Source: an uncultured Rhodospirillales bacterium
GTDB taxonomy: Bacteria > Pseudomonadota > Alphaproteobacteria > Acetobacterales > Acetobacteraceae
DNA length: 64,000 nucleotides
Direction: 5' to 3'
Assembly (NCBI GenBank): GCA_903844135.1
Contig: CAIMSN010000071.1
Coordinates: 1 to 64,000 of the forward strand
Shown here one piece after another: positions 40,278 through 50,138 of the stretch. A model generated the notes under the pieces. That model had not been told where the DNA came from, did no database searches, and worked only from the letters and a program-made list of their open reading frames with translations. Made by a program: the position numbers and the translations under genes. How positions within the stretch are numbered: the stretch's first letter is position 1; every line of letters starts with the position of its first letter.

Positions 40278-42301
40278 GCGATCCTTCGAACATCAGATCA
40301 CAAAACAGGCTCGCGGGCATGTCCGCGACAAAGATTCTTTGGGGTCAGATCATCACCGTCTTCGCGACCGTCCTGCTCGCGATCTGGACGGCGACCGAGT
40401 GGACCGCGTGGCGGCTCGGCTTCCAGCCGGAGCTTGGGCATCCGTGGTTCGAGCTATTCCATTTCCCATTCTATCTGCCGCCGGCCTTCTTCTGGTGGTG
40501 GTACGCCTACGACGCCTATGCGCCATCGATCTTCATCGAGGGCGCCTACATTGCGTCATCCGGTGGACTCATTGCCGCTGCTGTTTCGATCGGCATGTCC
40601 GTTTGGCGCGCCCGCGAAGCCAGGAACGCCGAAACTTACGGCTCCGCGCGATGGGCGCAGCCGAAGGAGATAGAGCAGGCCGGCCTGCTGGGGCCGGACG
40701 GCGTCGTGCTCGGCCGTCACCAGCGCAGCTATCTACGCCACGACGGTCCTGAGCATGTGCTGTGCTTCGCTCCGACCCGGAGCGGCAAAGGCGTGGGCCT
40801 CGTCATACCCTCGCTGCTCACATGGCCGGGCTCGGCGATCGTCCACGACATCAAGGGAGAGAACTGGCAGCTCACCGCCGGCTTTCGGGCGCAGTACGGC
40901 CGCGTCCTCCTATTCGATCCGACCAATGCGAAATCGTCGGCCTACAATCCGCTGATCGAGGTCCGGCGCGGCGAATGGGAAGTCCGCGATGTCCAGAACA
41001 TCGCCGACATTCTGGTCGACCCGGAAGGCAGCCTCGAAAAGCGGAACCACTGGGAGAAGACCAGCCACGCGCTGCTGGTCGGCGCAATCCTGCACGTCCT
41101 CTACGCCGAGGAGGACAAGACGCTCGCCGGCGTCGCCGCCTTCCTCTCCGATCCCAAGCGTCCCATCGAGTCGACGCTGTCCGCGATGATGCGCACCGCC
41201 CATCTCGGTGAAGCCGGCGTCCACCCCGTCGTTGCGTCGGCTGCCCGCGAGCTGCTGAACAAGTCGGGCAACGAGCGCTCCGGTGTCCTCAGCACGGCCA
41301 TGTCGTTTCTCGGGCTCTATCGCGATCCTGTTGTGGCCGAGGTGACGCGGCGGTGCGACTGGCGGATCGGCGACATCGTCGCCGGTGATCGGCCGACGAC
41401 CCTCTACCTCGTCGTGCCGCCGTCGGACATCAATCGCACCAAGCCGCTGATCCGCCTGATCCTCAATCAGATCGGGCGCCGGCTCACCGAAGACCTACAG
41501 GCCAAGGCCGGACGCCGTCGGCTTCTCCTGATGCTGGATGAATTCCCCGCGCTCGGCCGCCTGGACTTCTTCGAGTCGGCGCTCGCCTTCATGGCCGGCT
41601 ACGGGATCAAGAGCTTCCTGATCGCTCAGTCACTGAACCAGATCGAGAAGGCCTACGGTCCCAACAACTCGATCCTCGACAACTGCCATGTGCGCGTCAG
41701 CTTCGCCACCAACGACGAGCGGACGGCCAAGCGGGTGAGCGACGCGCTCGGCACAGCGACCGAGATGAAGGCGATGAAGAACTACGCCGGCAGTCGGTTG
41801 TCGCCCTGGCTCGGCCACTTGATGGTCTCCCGCTCGGAGACGGCACGGCCGCTCCTGACGCCCGGCGAAATCATGCAGCTCCCACCCGCCGACGAAATCG
41901 TCATGGTCTCGGGGTTGCATCCGATCCGCGCAAAGAAGGCGCGATACTATGAGGACGCCCGCTTCCAGGTACGCATCGTGCCGCCGCCCGCTCTGACGCG
42001 GCCGAAAGAGGGACGACCCGACGACTGGAGCACGCGACCGCTGCCGCCGCGCCCGCCGACGCCGGCGGCGCGGGATGGCGAGGTCGCGGAGGATGAAGAT
42101 CCGAAGAATGCCGATCGCCGCAAGCAGCCGGAGCTGAGTGAAGAGGCCGTCGAAAAAAAGGAGCCGATTGAGAACGAATTCGCGCTCGATCCCGCCGACG
42201 AGCTGGAGGAGGACGCGCCCCGGATCGGCCGGATGAACGACCTGATGCAGGGCATCGCCCGGCAGGCCTCGCTCGATCCTGGCGACGACCTCGGACTGTG
42301 A
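40274..42301 (+). CDS. traG: TraG/VirD4-family coupling protein
   Basis: A 675-residue type IV coupling ATPase that recruits the relaxase-DNA complex to the channel. Two N-terminal membrane helices (about 15-40 and 65-100), Walker A APTRSGKGVGLVIPSLL, and Walker B RLLLMLDEFPALGRLDF are present. The C-terminal 100 residues are acidic and proline-rich. Confidence 0.93.
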   Translation: MSDPSNIRSQNRLAGMSATKILWGQIITVFATVLLAIWTATEWTAWRLGFQPELGHPWFELFHFPFYLPPAFFWWWYAYDAYAPSIFIEGAYIASSGGLIAAAVSIGMSVWRAREARNAETYGSARWAQPKEIEQAGLLGPDGVVLGRHQRSYLRHDGPEHVLCFAPTRSGKGVGLVIPSLLTWPGSAIVHDIKGENWQLTAGFRAQYGRVLLFDPTNAKSSAYNPLIEVRRGEWEVRDVQNIADILVDPEGSLEKRNHWEKTSHALLVGAILHVLYAEEDKTLAGVAAFLSDPKRPIESTLSAMMRTAHLGEAGVHPVVASAARELLNKSGNERSGVLSTAMSFLGLYRDPVVAEVTRRCDWRIGDIVAGDRPTTLYLVVPPSDINRTKPLIRLILNQIGRRLTEDLQAKAGRRRLLLMLDEFPALGRLDFFESALAFMAGYGIKSFLIAQSLNQIEKAYGPNNSILDNCHVRVSFATNDERTAKRVSDALGTATEMKAMKNYAGSRLSPWLGHLMVSRSETARPLLTPGEIMQLPPADEIVMVSGLHPIRAKKARYYEDARFQVRIVPPPALTRPKEGRPDDWSTRPLPPRPPTPAARDGEVAEDEDPKNADRRKQPELSEEAVEKKEPIENEFALDPADELEEDAPRIGRMNDLMQGIARQASLDPGDDLGL

Positions 42302-42308
42302 GACCCGT

Positions 42309-42755
42309 ATGACCGCGCCGAAGAAAAAGGCCCAGATCTCCGTCTATCTCGACCCGGATGTCATGAAGGCGCTCTCCGCGTACGCGGCGCGCCGGGAGCA
42401 GTCGATGTCGCTTGTCGCCGAAGCGGCCATCGCGTCGTTCTTATCGCCCGATGCCGATGAGCGGCGTGAAGCGGCGATCGCCAAGCGGCTCGACCAGCAG
42501 GATCGACGTTTGGCGCGGCTCGAGCGCGACGTCTCGATCGGCGTTGAAACCCTCGCCTTGTTCATCCGCTTCTGGCTAAACACCACGCCACCGCTCCCCG
42601 AGCCGGCCGCCAAGGCCGCCCGTGCTCAAGCCGGCGCGCGCTATGACAACTTCATCGGCACGCTGGGCCGGCGGCTCAACGAGGGGCCGAAGCTTCGGCA
42701 AGAGATTCCGGAGGACGTTTCGGACACTTCCGCCGGCGGCACATCCGAGTCGTGA
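42309..42755 (+). CDS. CopG-like ribbon-helix-helix protein
   Basis: A 148-residue protein. The N-terminal 50 residues (AQISVYLDPDVMKALSAYAA) have the RHH strand and helix pattern; the rest is helical with a hydrophobic segment (VETLALFIRFWLNTTPPLP). It is usual between traG and trbB in this family and may regulate the trb operon or act as an accessory transfer factor. Seven bp separate it from traG. Confidence 0.75.
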   Translation: MTAPKKKAQISVYLDPDVMKALSAYAARREQSMSLVAEAAIASFLSPDADERREAAIAKRLDQQDRRLARLERDVSIGVETLALFIRFWLNTTPPLPEPAAKAARAQAGARYDNFIGTLGRRLNEGPKLRQEIPEDVSDTSAGGTSES

Positions 42756-42917
42756 TCATCAGATAAGAGTCGTTCCGCGAGTTCGCCGCCGACGACGAGC
42801 AAGAAAAAGCCTCACCGCACTCAGCAAGTATTTTTTCTCTGCTCTACGCTCGGCCCCTACGCCGACTGGATACTTGTTGAACCGCCCTATTTCTTGCCTC
42901 CTTTAATCATCCCCGTC

Positions 42918-42945
42918 GCCAATCGCGTGTTGCGGTTGGCCTTTT
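42918..42945 (+). terminator. Hairpin with T tract just upstream of trbB
   Basis: GCCAATCGC (42918-42926) pairs with GCGGTTGGC (42932-42940) over 9 bp, with loop gtgtt, followed by CTTTT. It ends 12 bp before the trbB start codon, so it either terminates traG transcripts or attenuates trb expression. Confidence 0.5.
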
Positions 42946-42957
42946 ACGGGGACGATC

Positions 42958-43956
42958 GTGGCCGCTGCTCCGCTCCATTCCGAGGCCTTCTCCCGCGGTG
43001 CGCGCATGCTGCGCACCGCGCTCGGTCCCGCCATCGCCACCTTCCTCGAAGACCCGTCGATCGTCGAGGTCATGCTCAATCCGGACGGCCGGCTGTGGAT
43101 CGACCGGCTGTCGGGCGGCCTCAAGGACACCGGGCGTACCCTCTCTGCGGCTGACGGCGAGCGGATCGTGCGCCTGGTGGCGCATCACGTCGGCGCAGAG
43201 GTCCATGCCGAGCGCCCGCGAGTCTCCGCCGAGCTGCCCGAGTCCGGGGAACGGTTCGAGGGGCTGCTGCCGCCGGTCGTCACCGCGCCGGCCTTCGCCA
43301 TCCGCAAGCCGGCTGTGGCCGTCTTCACCCTCGACGACTATGTCGCCGCGGGCACGATGACCGCTGGACAAGCGGCGGCGCTGCGCGCGGCCGTCGCGTC
43401 GCGCAAGAACATCCTCGTCGCCGGCGGGACCGGCACCGGCAAGACCACGCTCACCAACGCCCTGCTGGCCGAGATCGCCGGTACGAGCGATCGCGTGGTG
43501 CTGATCGAGGACACCCGCGAGCTGCAATGCCGCGCGCCGAACCTGGTCGCGATGCGGACCAAGGACGGCGTTGCCTCGCTCTCCGATCTCGTTCGCTCCT
43601 CCCTGCGCCTAAGGCCTGACCGCATCCCGATCGGGGAGGTGCGCGGCGCCGAGGCGCTCGACCTCTTGAAGGCCTGGGGCACCGGCCATCCGGGCGGGAT
43701 CGGCACCATCCACGCCGGTACGGCGCTCGGCGCCGTTCGGCGTCTTGAGCAGCTCATCCAGGAAGCCGTCGTCACGGTGCCCAAGGCGCTGATCGCCGAG
43801 ACCATCGACCTCGTCGCCGTCCTGCGCGGCCGCGGCTCTGAACGCCGCCTCTCCGAACTCGCCCTCATCGCCGGTCTCGATCCCGCCACCGGCGACTACC
43901 GCGTCCGGTCTGCCGAGGCGGGCGGCGACCCCTTGCCCCATGGAGACCTCTCATGA
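42958..43956 (+). CDS. trbB: TrbB conjugative transfer ATPase
   Basis: A 332-residue VirB11-type traffic ATPase: Walker [21 protein letters not shown], Asp box [10 protein letters not shown], and a His box in [13 protein letters not shown]. It starts at GTG 42958 with GGGG 8 nt upstream; ATG 43006 would remove the conserved first helix. It is the first gene of the trb operon and overlaps trbC by 4 bp. Confidence 0.93.
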   Translation: MAAAPLHSEAFSRGARMLRTALGPAIATFLEDPSIVEVMLNPDGRLWIDRLSGGLKDTGRTLSAADGERIVRLVAHHVGAEVHAERPRVSAELPESGERFEGLLPPVVTAPAFAIRKPAVAVFTLDDYVAAGTMTAGQAAALRAAVASRKNILVAGGTGTGKTTLTNALLAEIAGTSDRVVLIEDTRELQCRAPNLVAMRTKDGVASLSDLVRSSLRLRPDRIPIGEVRGAEALDLLKAWGTGHPGGIGTIHAGTALGAVRRLEQLIQEAVVTVPKALIAETIDLVAVLRGRGSERRLSELALIAGLDPATGDYRVRSAEAGGDPLPHGDLS

Positions 43957-44294
43957 TCCGCGTCCTCGCCACCGCCCGCCGTCTGCACCGGCGCGCCCTC
44001 GATGTTGCCACCTTCGCTGCGCTCTCTTTGGCGTTCGCACCGGCGGCTTATGCCTCCGGCTCCTCCATGCCGTGGGAGACACCCCTCAACTCCATTCTGG
44101 AGTCGGTGCAGGGGCCGGTCGCCAAGATCATCTCGGTCATCATCATCACGGTGACCGGCCTGACGCTCGCCTTCGGCGACACGTCGGGCGGCTTTCGCAG
44201 GCTGATCCAGATCGTCTTTGGTCTGTCGATCGCCTTCGCGGCGTCGAGCTTCTTCCTCACCTTCTTCAGCTTCTCTGGCGGGGCGCTGGTCTGA
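43953..44294 (+). CDS. trbC: TrbC pilin precursor
   Basis: A 113-residue VirB2-like prepilin: signal peptide to about residue 30 (AFAPAAYASGSSMP), then two hydrophobic helices (IISVIIITVTGLTLAF and IVFGLSIAFAASSFFLTFF). It is expected to be trimmed by TraF and to form the mating pilus. It overlaps trbD by one base. Confidence 0.9.
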   Translation: MIRVLATARRLHRRALDVATFAALSLAFAPAAYASGSSMPWETPLNSILESVQGPVAKIISVIIITVTGLTLAFGDTSGGFRRLIQIVFGLSIAFAASSFFLTFFSFSGGALV

Positions 44295-44569
44295 TGGCCG
44301 CGATCGCCGATCCCGATGTGCCCGGCTTCTTCGCGCCGGTTCACCGCGCTCTGACCGATCCCATTCTGATGGGCGGAGCGCCGCGGACGGTGGCGATCGC
44401 CAACGGCACGATCGCGGCGGCGATCGCGCTCGGCCTGCGCCTCTGGATTCCCGGCGCGCTCCTCTGGGCAGTCGGGCACGCGGCGGCGGTCTGGGCCGCC
44501 AAGCGCGATCCGCTGTTCGTCGACGTCGTCCGCCGGCACCTCCGCTATCCCGCACATCTGGGCGTGTGA
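44294..44569 (+). CDS. trbD: TrbD inner-membrane protein
   Basis: A 91-residue VirB3-like protein. The N-terminal PGFFAPVHRALTDPILMGGAP is diagnostic of the family, followed by two hydrophobic stretches. The start ATG overlaps the trbC TGA. Confidence 0.9.
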   Translation: MAAIADPDVPGFFAPVHRALTDPILMGGAPRTVAIANGTIAAAIALGLRLWIPGALLWAVGHAAAVWAAKRDPLFVDVVRRHLRYPAHLGV

Positions 44570-44576
44570 GGCCGCC

Positions 44577-47015
44577 ATGTTGAACCTCGCCGAATATCGC
44601 GCGCGTCCCTCCGCTCTCGCCGACTTCCTGCCCTGGGCAGCGCTGGTCGAAGAGGGCGTCGTCCTCAACAAGGATGGTTCATTCCAGCGCACGGCGCGCT
44701 TTCGCGGTCCGGACCTCGATAGCGCCACGCCCGCCGAGCTGGTCGCCGTCACGTCGCGGCTGAACAATGCGCTGCGCCGTCTCGGCTCCGGCTGGGCGAT
44801 CTTTGTCGAGGCGCAGCGGATCGCGGCGCAGACCTATCCGTACTCGACCTTTTCCGATCCCGCGTCGGCGCTGGTCGACCTCGAGCGGCAGGACGCCTTC
44901 GAGGAAGCGGGCGCGCATTTCGAGAGCCGCTACTTCCTGACCTTCGTCTGGCTGCCGCCCGCCGAAGACGCTTCACGCATCGAGAGCTGGCTCTACGAGG
45001 GCCGCGCGCAGAGCGGCGTCGATCCCCGGGAGCTGCTGCGCGGCTTTGTCGACCGGACGAACCGCGTTCTGCAACTGGTCGAGGGCTTCATGCCCGAGGT
45101 GTCGTGGCTCGGTGATGCCGACACGCTGACCTATCTGCATTCGACAATTTCGACCCGACAGCAACGTGTGCGCGTCCCCGAGACGCCGATGCACCTCGAT
45201 GCGCTCCTGGCCGACGAACCTTTGGCCGGTGGGCTGGAGCCTCGGCTCGGCTCGCATCATCTGCGGACGCTGACCGTCGTCGGGTTTCCGACCGCAACGC
45301 ACCCGGGCATCCTCGATGAGCTGAACCGGCTCGCCTTCCCGTATCGCTGGTCTACCCGCGCGGTCCTCCTCGACAAGACCGAGGCGGTGAAGCTGCTGAC
45401 CAAGATCCGGCGGCAGTGGTTCGCCAAGCGCAAGTCCATCGCCGCCATCGTCAAGGAGGTGATGACCAACGAGGCGTCGACCTTGGTCGACTCCGACGCC
45501 GCCAACAAAGCCGCCGACGCCGACATGGCGCTGCAGGAGCTGGGCACCGACGACGTCGGCCAGGCCTATGTCACCGCCACCGTTACCGTCTGGGATGAAG
45601 ACGCCGGTCTCGCCTCCGAGAAGCTTCGCCTCGTCGAGAAGGTGATCCAGGGCCGCGATTTCACCTGCATGCCGGAAGGAGTGAACGCGCTCGAGGCGTG
45701 GCTCGGGTCCATTCCCGGCCATGCCTATGCGAATGTCCGGCAGCCGCCCGTCTCGACCCTGAATCTCGCGCACATGATTCCGCTCTCGGCGGTCTGGGCA
45801 GGCCCAGCGCGAGACGAGCATTTCAAGGCGCCGCCGCTGCTATTCGGCAAGACCGAAGGCTCCACGCCGTTCCGCTTGAGCCTTCATGTGGGCGACGTCG
45901 GACACACGCTGATCGTCGGCCCGACCGGCGCCGGCAAGTCGGTGCTGCTGTCGCTGATTTCGATGCAGTTCCGCCGCTACCGCAACAATCAGATCTTCGC
46001 CTTCGACTTCGGCGGCTCGATCCGCACCGCCGCGCTCGCCATGGGCGGCGACTGGCACGATCTCGGCGGCAGCCTGTCCGCAGGCTCGGAGCACTCCGTC
46101 TATCTGCAACCGCTCGCGCGGATCGACGATCAGGCTGAGCGAGCCTGGGCGGCCGAGTGGGTGACGGCCATCCTCGCCAAGGAAGGCGTCACCATCGATC
46201 CGACCGCGAAGGAGCATGTGTGGTCGGCGCTGACGTCGCTCGCTTCCTCGCCAGTGGGTGAGCGCACCATCACGGGCCTCGCGGTCCTGCTCCAATCGAC
46301 AGCGCTGAAGCAAGCGCTCCAGCCCTATTGCGTGGGGGGACCTTCCGGCCGGCTGCTCGACGCAGAGGCCGAACAGCTCGGCTCCGCTCCGGTGCAGGCG
46401 TTCGAGACCGAAGGCCTCATCGGGGCCGGCGCGGCGCCCGCCGTCCTGACCTATCTGTTCCACCGCATCGAGGGGCGGCTCGATGGCCGTCCCACCTTGC
46501 TCATCATCGACGAGGGCTGGCTGGTCCTGGACGATCCGGCCTTCGCGCAGCAGCTTCGCGAGTGGCTGAAAACGCTGCGCAAGAAGAACGCCTCCGTTGT
46601 TTTCGCCACGCAGTCGCTGTCCGACATCGACGGCAGCAACATCGCGCCGGCGATCGTCGAAAGCTGCCCGACGCGCATCTTCCTGCCGAACGAACGCGCG
46701 ATCGAGCCGCAGATCACCGCGATCTATCGGCGCTTCGGACTCAACGACCGTCAGATCGAGATCCTCGCGCGCGCCACCCCCAAGCGCGACTACTACTGCC
46801 AATCTCGTCGTGGCAACCGTCTGTTCGAGCTGGGTCTCGGCCCGGTCGCGCTCGCGTTCTGTGCCGCCTCTTCGAAGGCCGACCACGCGGCGATCGAACG
46901 CGTCGTCGCCGAATACGGCCGCGATGCTTTTACGCCGGCCTGGCTGGCGGACCACGAACTCCTGTGGGCCGCCGATCTCATCCCCAATCTGACCAACCTG
47001 GAGACGCCATCATGA
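44577..47015 (+). CDS. trbE: TrbE conjugative ATPase
   Basis: An 812-residue VirB4-type ATPase that energises the secretion channel. The N-terminal CagE/TrbE/VirB domain spans residues 1-390. Then come Walker A LIVGPTGAGKSVLLSLISMQ and Walker B TLLIIDEGWLVLDDP, and the FATQSLSDIDGS segment. It overlaps trbJ by ATGA. Confidence 0.94.
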   Translation: MLNLAEYRARPSALADFLPWAALVEEGVVLNKDGSFQRTARFRGPDLDSATPAELVAVTSRLNNALRRLGSGWAIFVEAQRIAAQTYPYSTFSDPASALVDLERQDAFEEAGAHFESRYFLTFVWLPPAEDASRIESWLYEGRAQSGVDPRELLRGFVDRTNRVLQLVEGFMPEVSWLGDADTLTYLHSTISTRQQRVRVPETPMHLDALLADEPLAGGLEPRLGSHHLRTLTVVGFPTATHPGILDELNRLAFPYRWSTRAVLLDKTEAVKLLTKIRRQWFAKRKSIAAIVKEVMTNEASTLVDSDAANKAADADMALQELGTDDVGQAYVTATVTVWDEDAGLASEKLRLVEKVIQGRDFTCMPEGVNALEAWLGSIPGHAYANVRQPPVSTLNLAHMIPLSAVWAGPARDEHFKAPPLLFGKTEGSTPFRLSLHVGDVGHTLIVGPTGAGKSVLLSLISMQFRRYRNNQIFAFDFGGSIRTAALAMGGDWHDLGGSLSAGSEHSVYLQPLARIDDQAERAWAAEWVTAILAKEGVTIDPTAKEHVWSALTSLASSPVGERTITGLAVLLQSTALKQALQPYCVGGPSGRLLDAEAEQLGSAPVQAFETEGLIGAGAAPAVLTYLFHRIEGRLDGRPTLLIIDEGWLVLDDPAFAQQLREWLKTLRKKNASVVFATQSLSDIDGSNIAPAIVESCPTRIFLPNERAIEPQITAIYRRFGLNDRQIEILARATPKRDYYCQSRRGNRLFELGLGPVALAFCAASSKADHAAIERVVAEYGRDAFTPAWLADHELLWAADLIPNLTNLETPS

Positions 47016-47749
47016 TCAAGCTGCGCCATCTGGCGGCGGCGAGCGCCGTTGTGCTCACTCTGGCCGTCGCCGCGCCCCCCGCATCGGCGCAGTGGATCGT
47101 CTACGACGCGACCAACTTCAGCCAGAACGTGCTGACGGCTGCGCGTGAGCTGCAGCAGATCACCAACCAGATCACGATGCTGAACAACCAGGCCACGAGC
47201 CTGATCAATCAAGCGCGCAATCTCGCAAACCTGCCGATGTCGACGCTGACCCAGCTCCAGTCGTCGATCGCCCAGACCCAATCGCTGCTGAGCCAAGCGC
47301 AGAACATCTCGTTCAATGTCCAACGCGTCCAGACGGCCTACTCTACGAGCTACGGGACCGCGGCCGGAACGGGATCGACCGCCACCATGGTTGCTAACGC
47401 GCAGACCCGTTGGCAGAACTCCGTCGCCGCCTTCGAGGACAGCCTGAAAATACAGGCCGGCGTGGTCGGCAACATTCCGACCAACTCCAGCGCTATGACC
47501 TCGCTGGTCACCGCCAGCCAGAGCGCCACAGGCGCACTTCAGGCGGCGCAGGCCGGCAACCAGCTCCTGGCGCTGCAATCGCAGCAGCTCTCCGATCTGG
47601 TCGCGGTGCTCTCCGCGAAGAGCCGAGCCGACGCGCTAGAACAGGCGCGCACCGCCTCGGCGGAGGCGCAGGGCCAGCAGAACTACAAGACCTTCTCGGC
47701 GCGCACCGGCTACGTGCCGGGCAACGTCACCATGTTCAGCGGCAACTGA
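47012..47749 (+). CDS. trbJ: TrbJ (VirB5-like) transfer protein
   Basis: A 245-residue secreted protein: signal peptide ending near PPASAQWIV, then long Gln- and Asn-rich helices (ELQQITNQITMLNNQATSL) typical of TrbJ, thought to be a minor pilus component. Its coding frame is supported by the clear signal peptide. Confidence 0.9.
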   Translation: MIKLRHLAAASAVVLTLAVAAPPASAQWIVYDATNFSQNVLTAARELQQITNQITMLNNQATSLINQARNLANLPMSTLTQLQSSIAQTQSLLSQAQNISFNVQRVQTAYSTSYGTAAGTGSTATMVANAQTRWQNSVAAFEDSLKIQAGVVGNIPTNSSAMTSLVTASQSATGALQAAQAGNQLLALQSQQLSDLVAVLSAKSRADALEQARTASAEAQGQQNYKTFSARTGYVPGNVTMFSGN

Positions 47750-47758
47750 GGCGCCGCG

Positions 47759-48088
47759 ATGCTGGGCAGGTCGGACACCTTCCGCGTCGTCGCGATCATC
47801 GCTTTGATCGCCGTCGTGGTCGTGAGCCTGGTCGCGATCCACCGCGGACCCGCGCCGTCGGTCATCGAGATTCCCTCGACGGCCGCAAGCCCAGCATCCG
47901 ATGACCTCTCGGCCGAGCTGCGCCGCTGCAGCGCGCTCGGTCCGCAGGACGCCGAGGACGCGCGATGCGTGGCGGTGTGGGAGGAGAACCGCCGGCGCTT
48001 CTTCGGCAGGCCGGCGCGGCCAATGCCGCCACAAACGCCCCCGGGCGCGGCTGCGCCGGCCACCAATGCTGCGGGAGATGCGCGATGA
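47759..48088 (+). CDS. trbK: TrbK-like protein (trbK-alt)
   Basis: A 109-residue protein with one N-terminal membrane helix (VVAIIALIAVVVVSLVAIH) and two Cys (RRCSALGPQDAEDARCVAVW), the pattern of the short trbK-alt proteins. In RP4 TrbK mediates entry exclusion; this alternative form is not proven to do so. It overlaps trbL by 4 bp. Confidence 0.8.
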   Translation: MLGRSDTFRVVAIIALIAVVVVSLVAIHRGPAPSVIEIPSTAASPASDDLSAELRRCSALGPQDAEDARCVAVWEENRRRFFGRPARPMPPQTPPGAAAPATNAAGDAR

Positions 48089-49446
48089 ACAATGTCGGCG
48101 TCATCGACACCTTCCTCAACACCTTCACGACCTACATCGATTCCGGCTTCGGCCTGATCAAGGGCGAGGTCGGATACCTGTCCTCGACCCTGATCGTCAT
48201 CGACATCACGCTGGCGGGCCTGTTCTGGGCGTGGGGCGCGGACGAGGACATTCTCCAGCGCCTCGTGAAGAAGACCCTCTACATCGGCTTCTTCGCCTTC
48301 ATCATCACCAACTTCAACAACCTCTCGGCCATCGTCTTCAACAGCTTCGCAGGCATCGGTCTCAAGGCTGGCGGCTCCACGATCTCGACCGCCGATTTCC
48401 TTCGGCCAGGGCGGCTCGCTCAGACCGGCTTGGACGCCGCCCAGCCGCTGCTCGACGCGGCGAGTCAGATGATGGGCTTCACCAGCTTCTTCGCGAACTT
48501 CGTCCAGATCGCGGTGCTGATGGTGTCGTGGCTCCTGGTGCTGATCGCCTTCTTCATCCTGGCGGTGCAGCTCTTCGTCACGCTGATCGAATTCAAGCTG
48601 ACGACGCTCGCCGGCTTCATCCTCATTCCCTTCGCCCTTTTCAACAAGACCGCGTTCCTCGCCGAAAAGGTGCTCGGCAACATCGTGGCCTCCGGCGTGA
48701 AGGTCATGGTGCTCGCCGTCATCGTCGGGATCGGTTCGGGCCTGTTCTCGCAGTTCACCCAGACCTACGCCGGTGGCCAGCCGACGGTCGAACAAGCGCT
48801 CTCTGTCGTGCTCGCCGCGCTTGCTTTGCTTGGCCTCGGCATCTTCGGCCCAGGAATCGCGACTGGCCTGGTCTCCGGCGCGCCGCAGCTCGGCGCCGGC
48901 GCGGCGGTCGGGACCGGCCTCGCTGTCGCCGGCACGGCTATGGCCGGCGCAGGCGCACTGGGCCTGGCCGGAAGGGGAGCGATGGCCGCGGCGTCGGGCT
49001 CTGCCGCCGCGGTGCGCGGCGGCGCGGCGATGGCAGGCGGAGCATCCTCGGCCTACAGCCTCGCGTCGGCCGGCCGGTCCGGCGCATCTGGCGTCGCTGC
49101 CGGCCTTGGCGGCGTCGGGCGCGCCGCCGCCGCGAGCGCTGCGGCTCCCGTCCGGCGCGCCGCCAACCAAGCCGCCGGCTCTGTGAAGCAGAGCTTTGCG
49201 GCCGGCGCCAAATCGAGCTTCGCCGCCACGGGCGGCTCCTCAACCCAGGGCTCGGTCGCAGGAGGGCAGAGCGCCGCCGCCAGTCCCGCCGAGGCAAGCG
49301 CCGCGGACGCCGGCCCGCCGGCCTGGGCTCAGCGCATGCGGCGCAACCAGGCGATTCATCACGGCGCGACGGCCGCCGCAAATGCCCTCAGGTCCGGCGA
49401 CAGTCATGGCGGCGGCCATTCCGTCGATCTCTCGGGAGGAGAATGA
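48085..49446 (+). CDS. trbL: TrbL conjugal transfer membrane protein
   Basis: A 453-residue VirB6-like polytopic protein: an N-terminal FLNTFTTYIDSGFGLIKGEV block, several membrane helices between residues 30 and 260, and a long Ala/Gly/Ser-rich C-terminal tail (about 280-430) that is low-complexity. TrbL forms part of the inner-membrane channel. Confidence 0.9.
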   Translation: MNNVGVIDTFLNTFTTYIDSGFGLIKGEVGYLSSTLIVIDITLAGLFWAWGADEDILQRLVKKTLYIGFFAFIITNFNNLSAIVFNSFAGIGLKAGGSTISTADFLRPGRLAQTGLDAAQPLLDAASQMMGFTSFFANFVQIAVLMVSWLLVLIAFFILAVQLFVTLIEFKLTTLAGFILIPFALFNKTAFLAEKVLGNIVASGVKVMVLAVIVGIGSGLFSQFTQTYAGGQPTVEQALSVVLAALALLGLGIFGPGIATGLVSGAPQLGAGAAVGTGLAVAGTAMAGAGALGLAGRGAMAAASGSAAAVRGGAAMAGGASSAYSLASAGRSGASGVAAGLGGVGRAAAASAAAPVRRAANQAAGSVKQSFAAGAKSSFAATGGSSTQGSVAGGQSAAASPAEASAADAGPPAWAQRMRRNQAIHHGATAAANALRSGDSHGGGHSVDLSGGE

Positions 49447-49448
49447 GC

Positions 49449-50138
49449 ATGGCGATCTGCCGCCGCGCGTCGGTCCGCTATGGCCGCACACCTGAACCGG
49501 AAACCCCCTACCAGCGCGCCGCTCAGGCCTGGGACGAGCGCATCGGCTCGGCCCGCGTGCAGGCCAAGAACTGGCGGCTGATGGCCTTCGGGTCGCTTGC
49601 GCTTTCGATGGGACTGGCCGGCGGCCTCGTCTGGCAATCGACCCATGGCAGCATCGTCCCTTGGGTGGTGCAGGTCGACAAGCTCGGCCAGGCCCAGGCC
49701 GTGGCGGCCGCCGCGGCAGACTACACGCCGAGCGATCCGCAGATCGCCTGGTATCTCGCCCACTTCATCTCTCTGGTTCGCTCGCTACCGGCCGACCCCA
49801 TCATCGTGCGGCAGAACTGGCTCGACGCCTACGACTTCACCAGCACCTCGGGGTCTCAGGCGCTCAACGACCATGCCCGAGCCAACGACCCGTTCGCCAA
49901 GCTAGGCAAACAGCAGATCGCCATCGACGTCTCGAGCGTGATCCGCGCCTCGCCGTCGAGCTTCCGCGTCGAATGGGTGGAGCACCGCTATCAGGACGGC
50001 GCGCTCGCCGACACATCGCGCTGGACCGCGATCCTCACCGTCGCGATCCAGTCGCCAACCTCCGCCGACGTGCTCCGCAAGAACCCGCTCGGCATCTACG
50101 TCACTGCAATCAACTGGTCCAAGGAGCTGGGACAATGA
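49449..50138 (+). CDS. trbF: TrbF (VirB8-like) transfer protein
   Basis: A 229-residue protein: cytoplasmic start with the PYQRAAQAWDERIGSARVQA motif, one membrane helix (LMAFGSLALSMGLAGGLVW), and a periplasmic VirB8 domain. ATG 49449 has GGAGG 9 nt upstream; the ATG two codons earlier overlaps the trbL stop. It overlaps trbG by ATGA. Confidence 0.92.
   Translation: MAICRRASVRYGRTPEPETPYQRAAQAWDERIGSARVQAKNWRLMAFGSLALSMGLAGGLVWQSTHGSIVPWVVQVDKLGQAQAVAAAAADYTPSDPQIAWYLAHFISLVRSLPADPIIVRQNWLDAYDFTSTSGSQALNDHARANDPFAKLGKQQIAIDVSSVIRASPSSFRVEWVEHRYQDGALADTSRWTAILTVAIQSPTSADVLRKNPLGIYVTAINWSKELGQ

Noticed and set aside
45840-46955. Minus-strand open frame of 371 codons opposite trbE
   Set aside because: Antisense shadow of trbE, which carries Walker A and B motifs.
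47710-49170. Minus-strand open frame of 486 codons opposite trbK and trbL
   Set aside because: Antisense shadow, driven by the Ala/Gly-rich trbL tail.
47901-49442. Long upstream extension of the trbF frame
   Set aside because: It is an Arg-rich alternate frame of trbK/trbL; the RBS and the TrbF N-terminal motif place the start at 49449.
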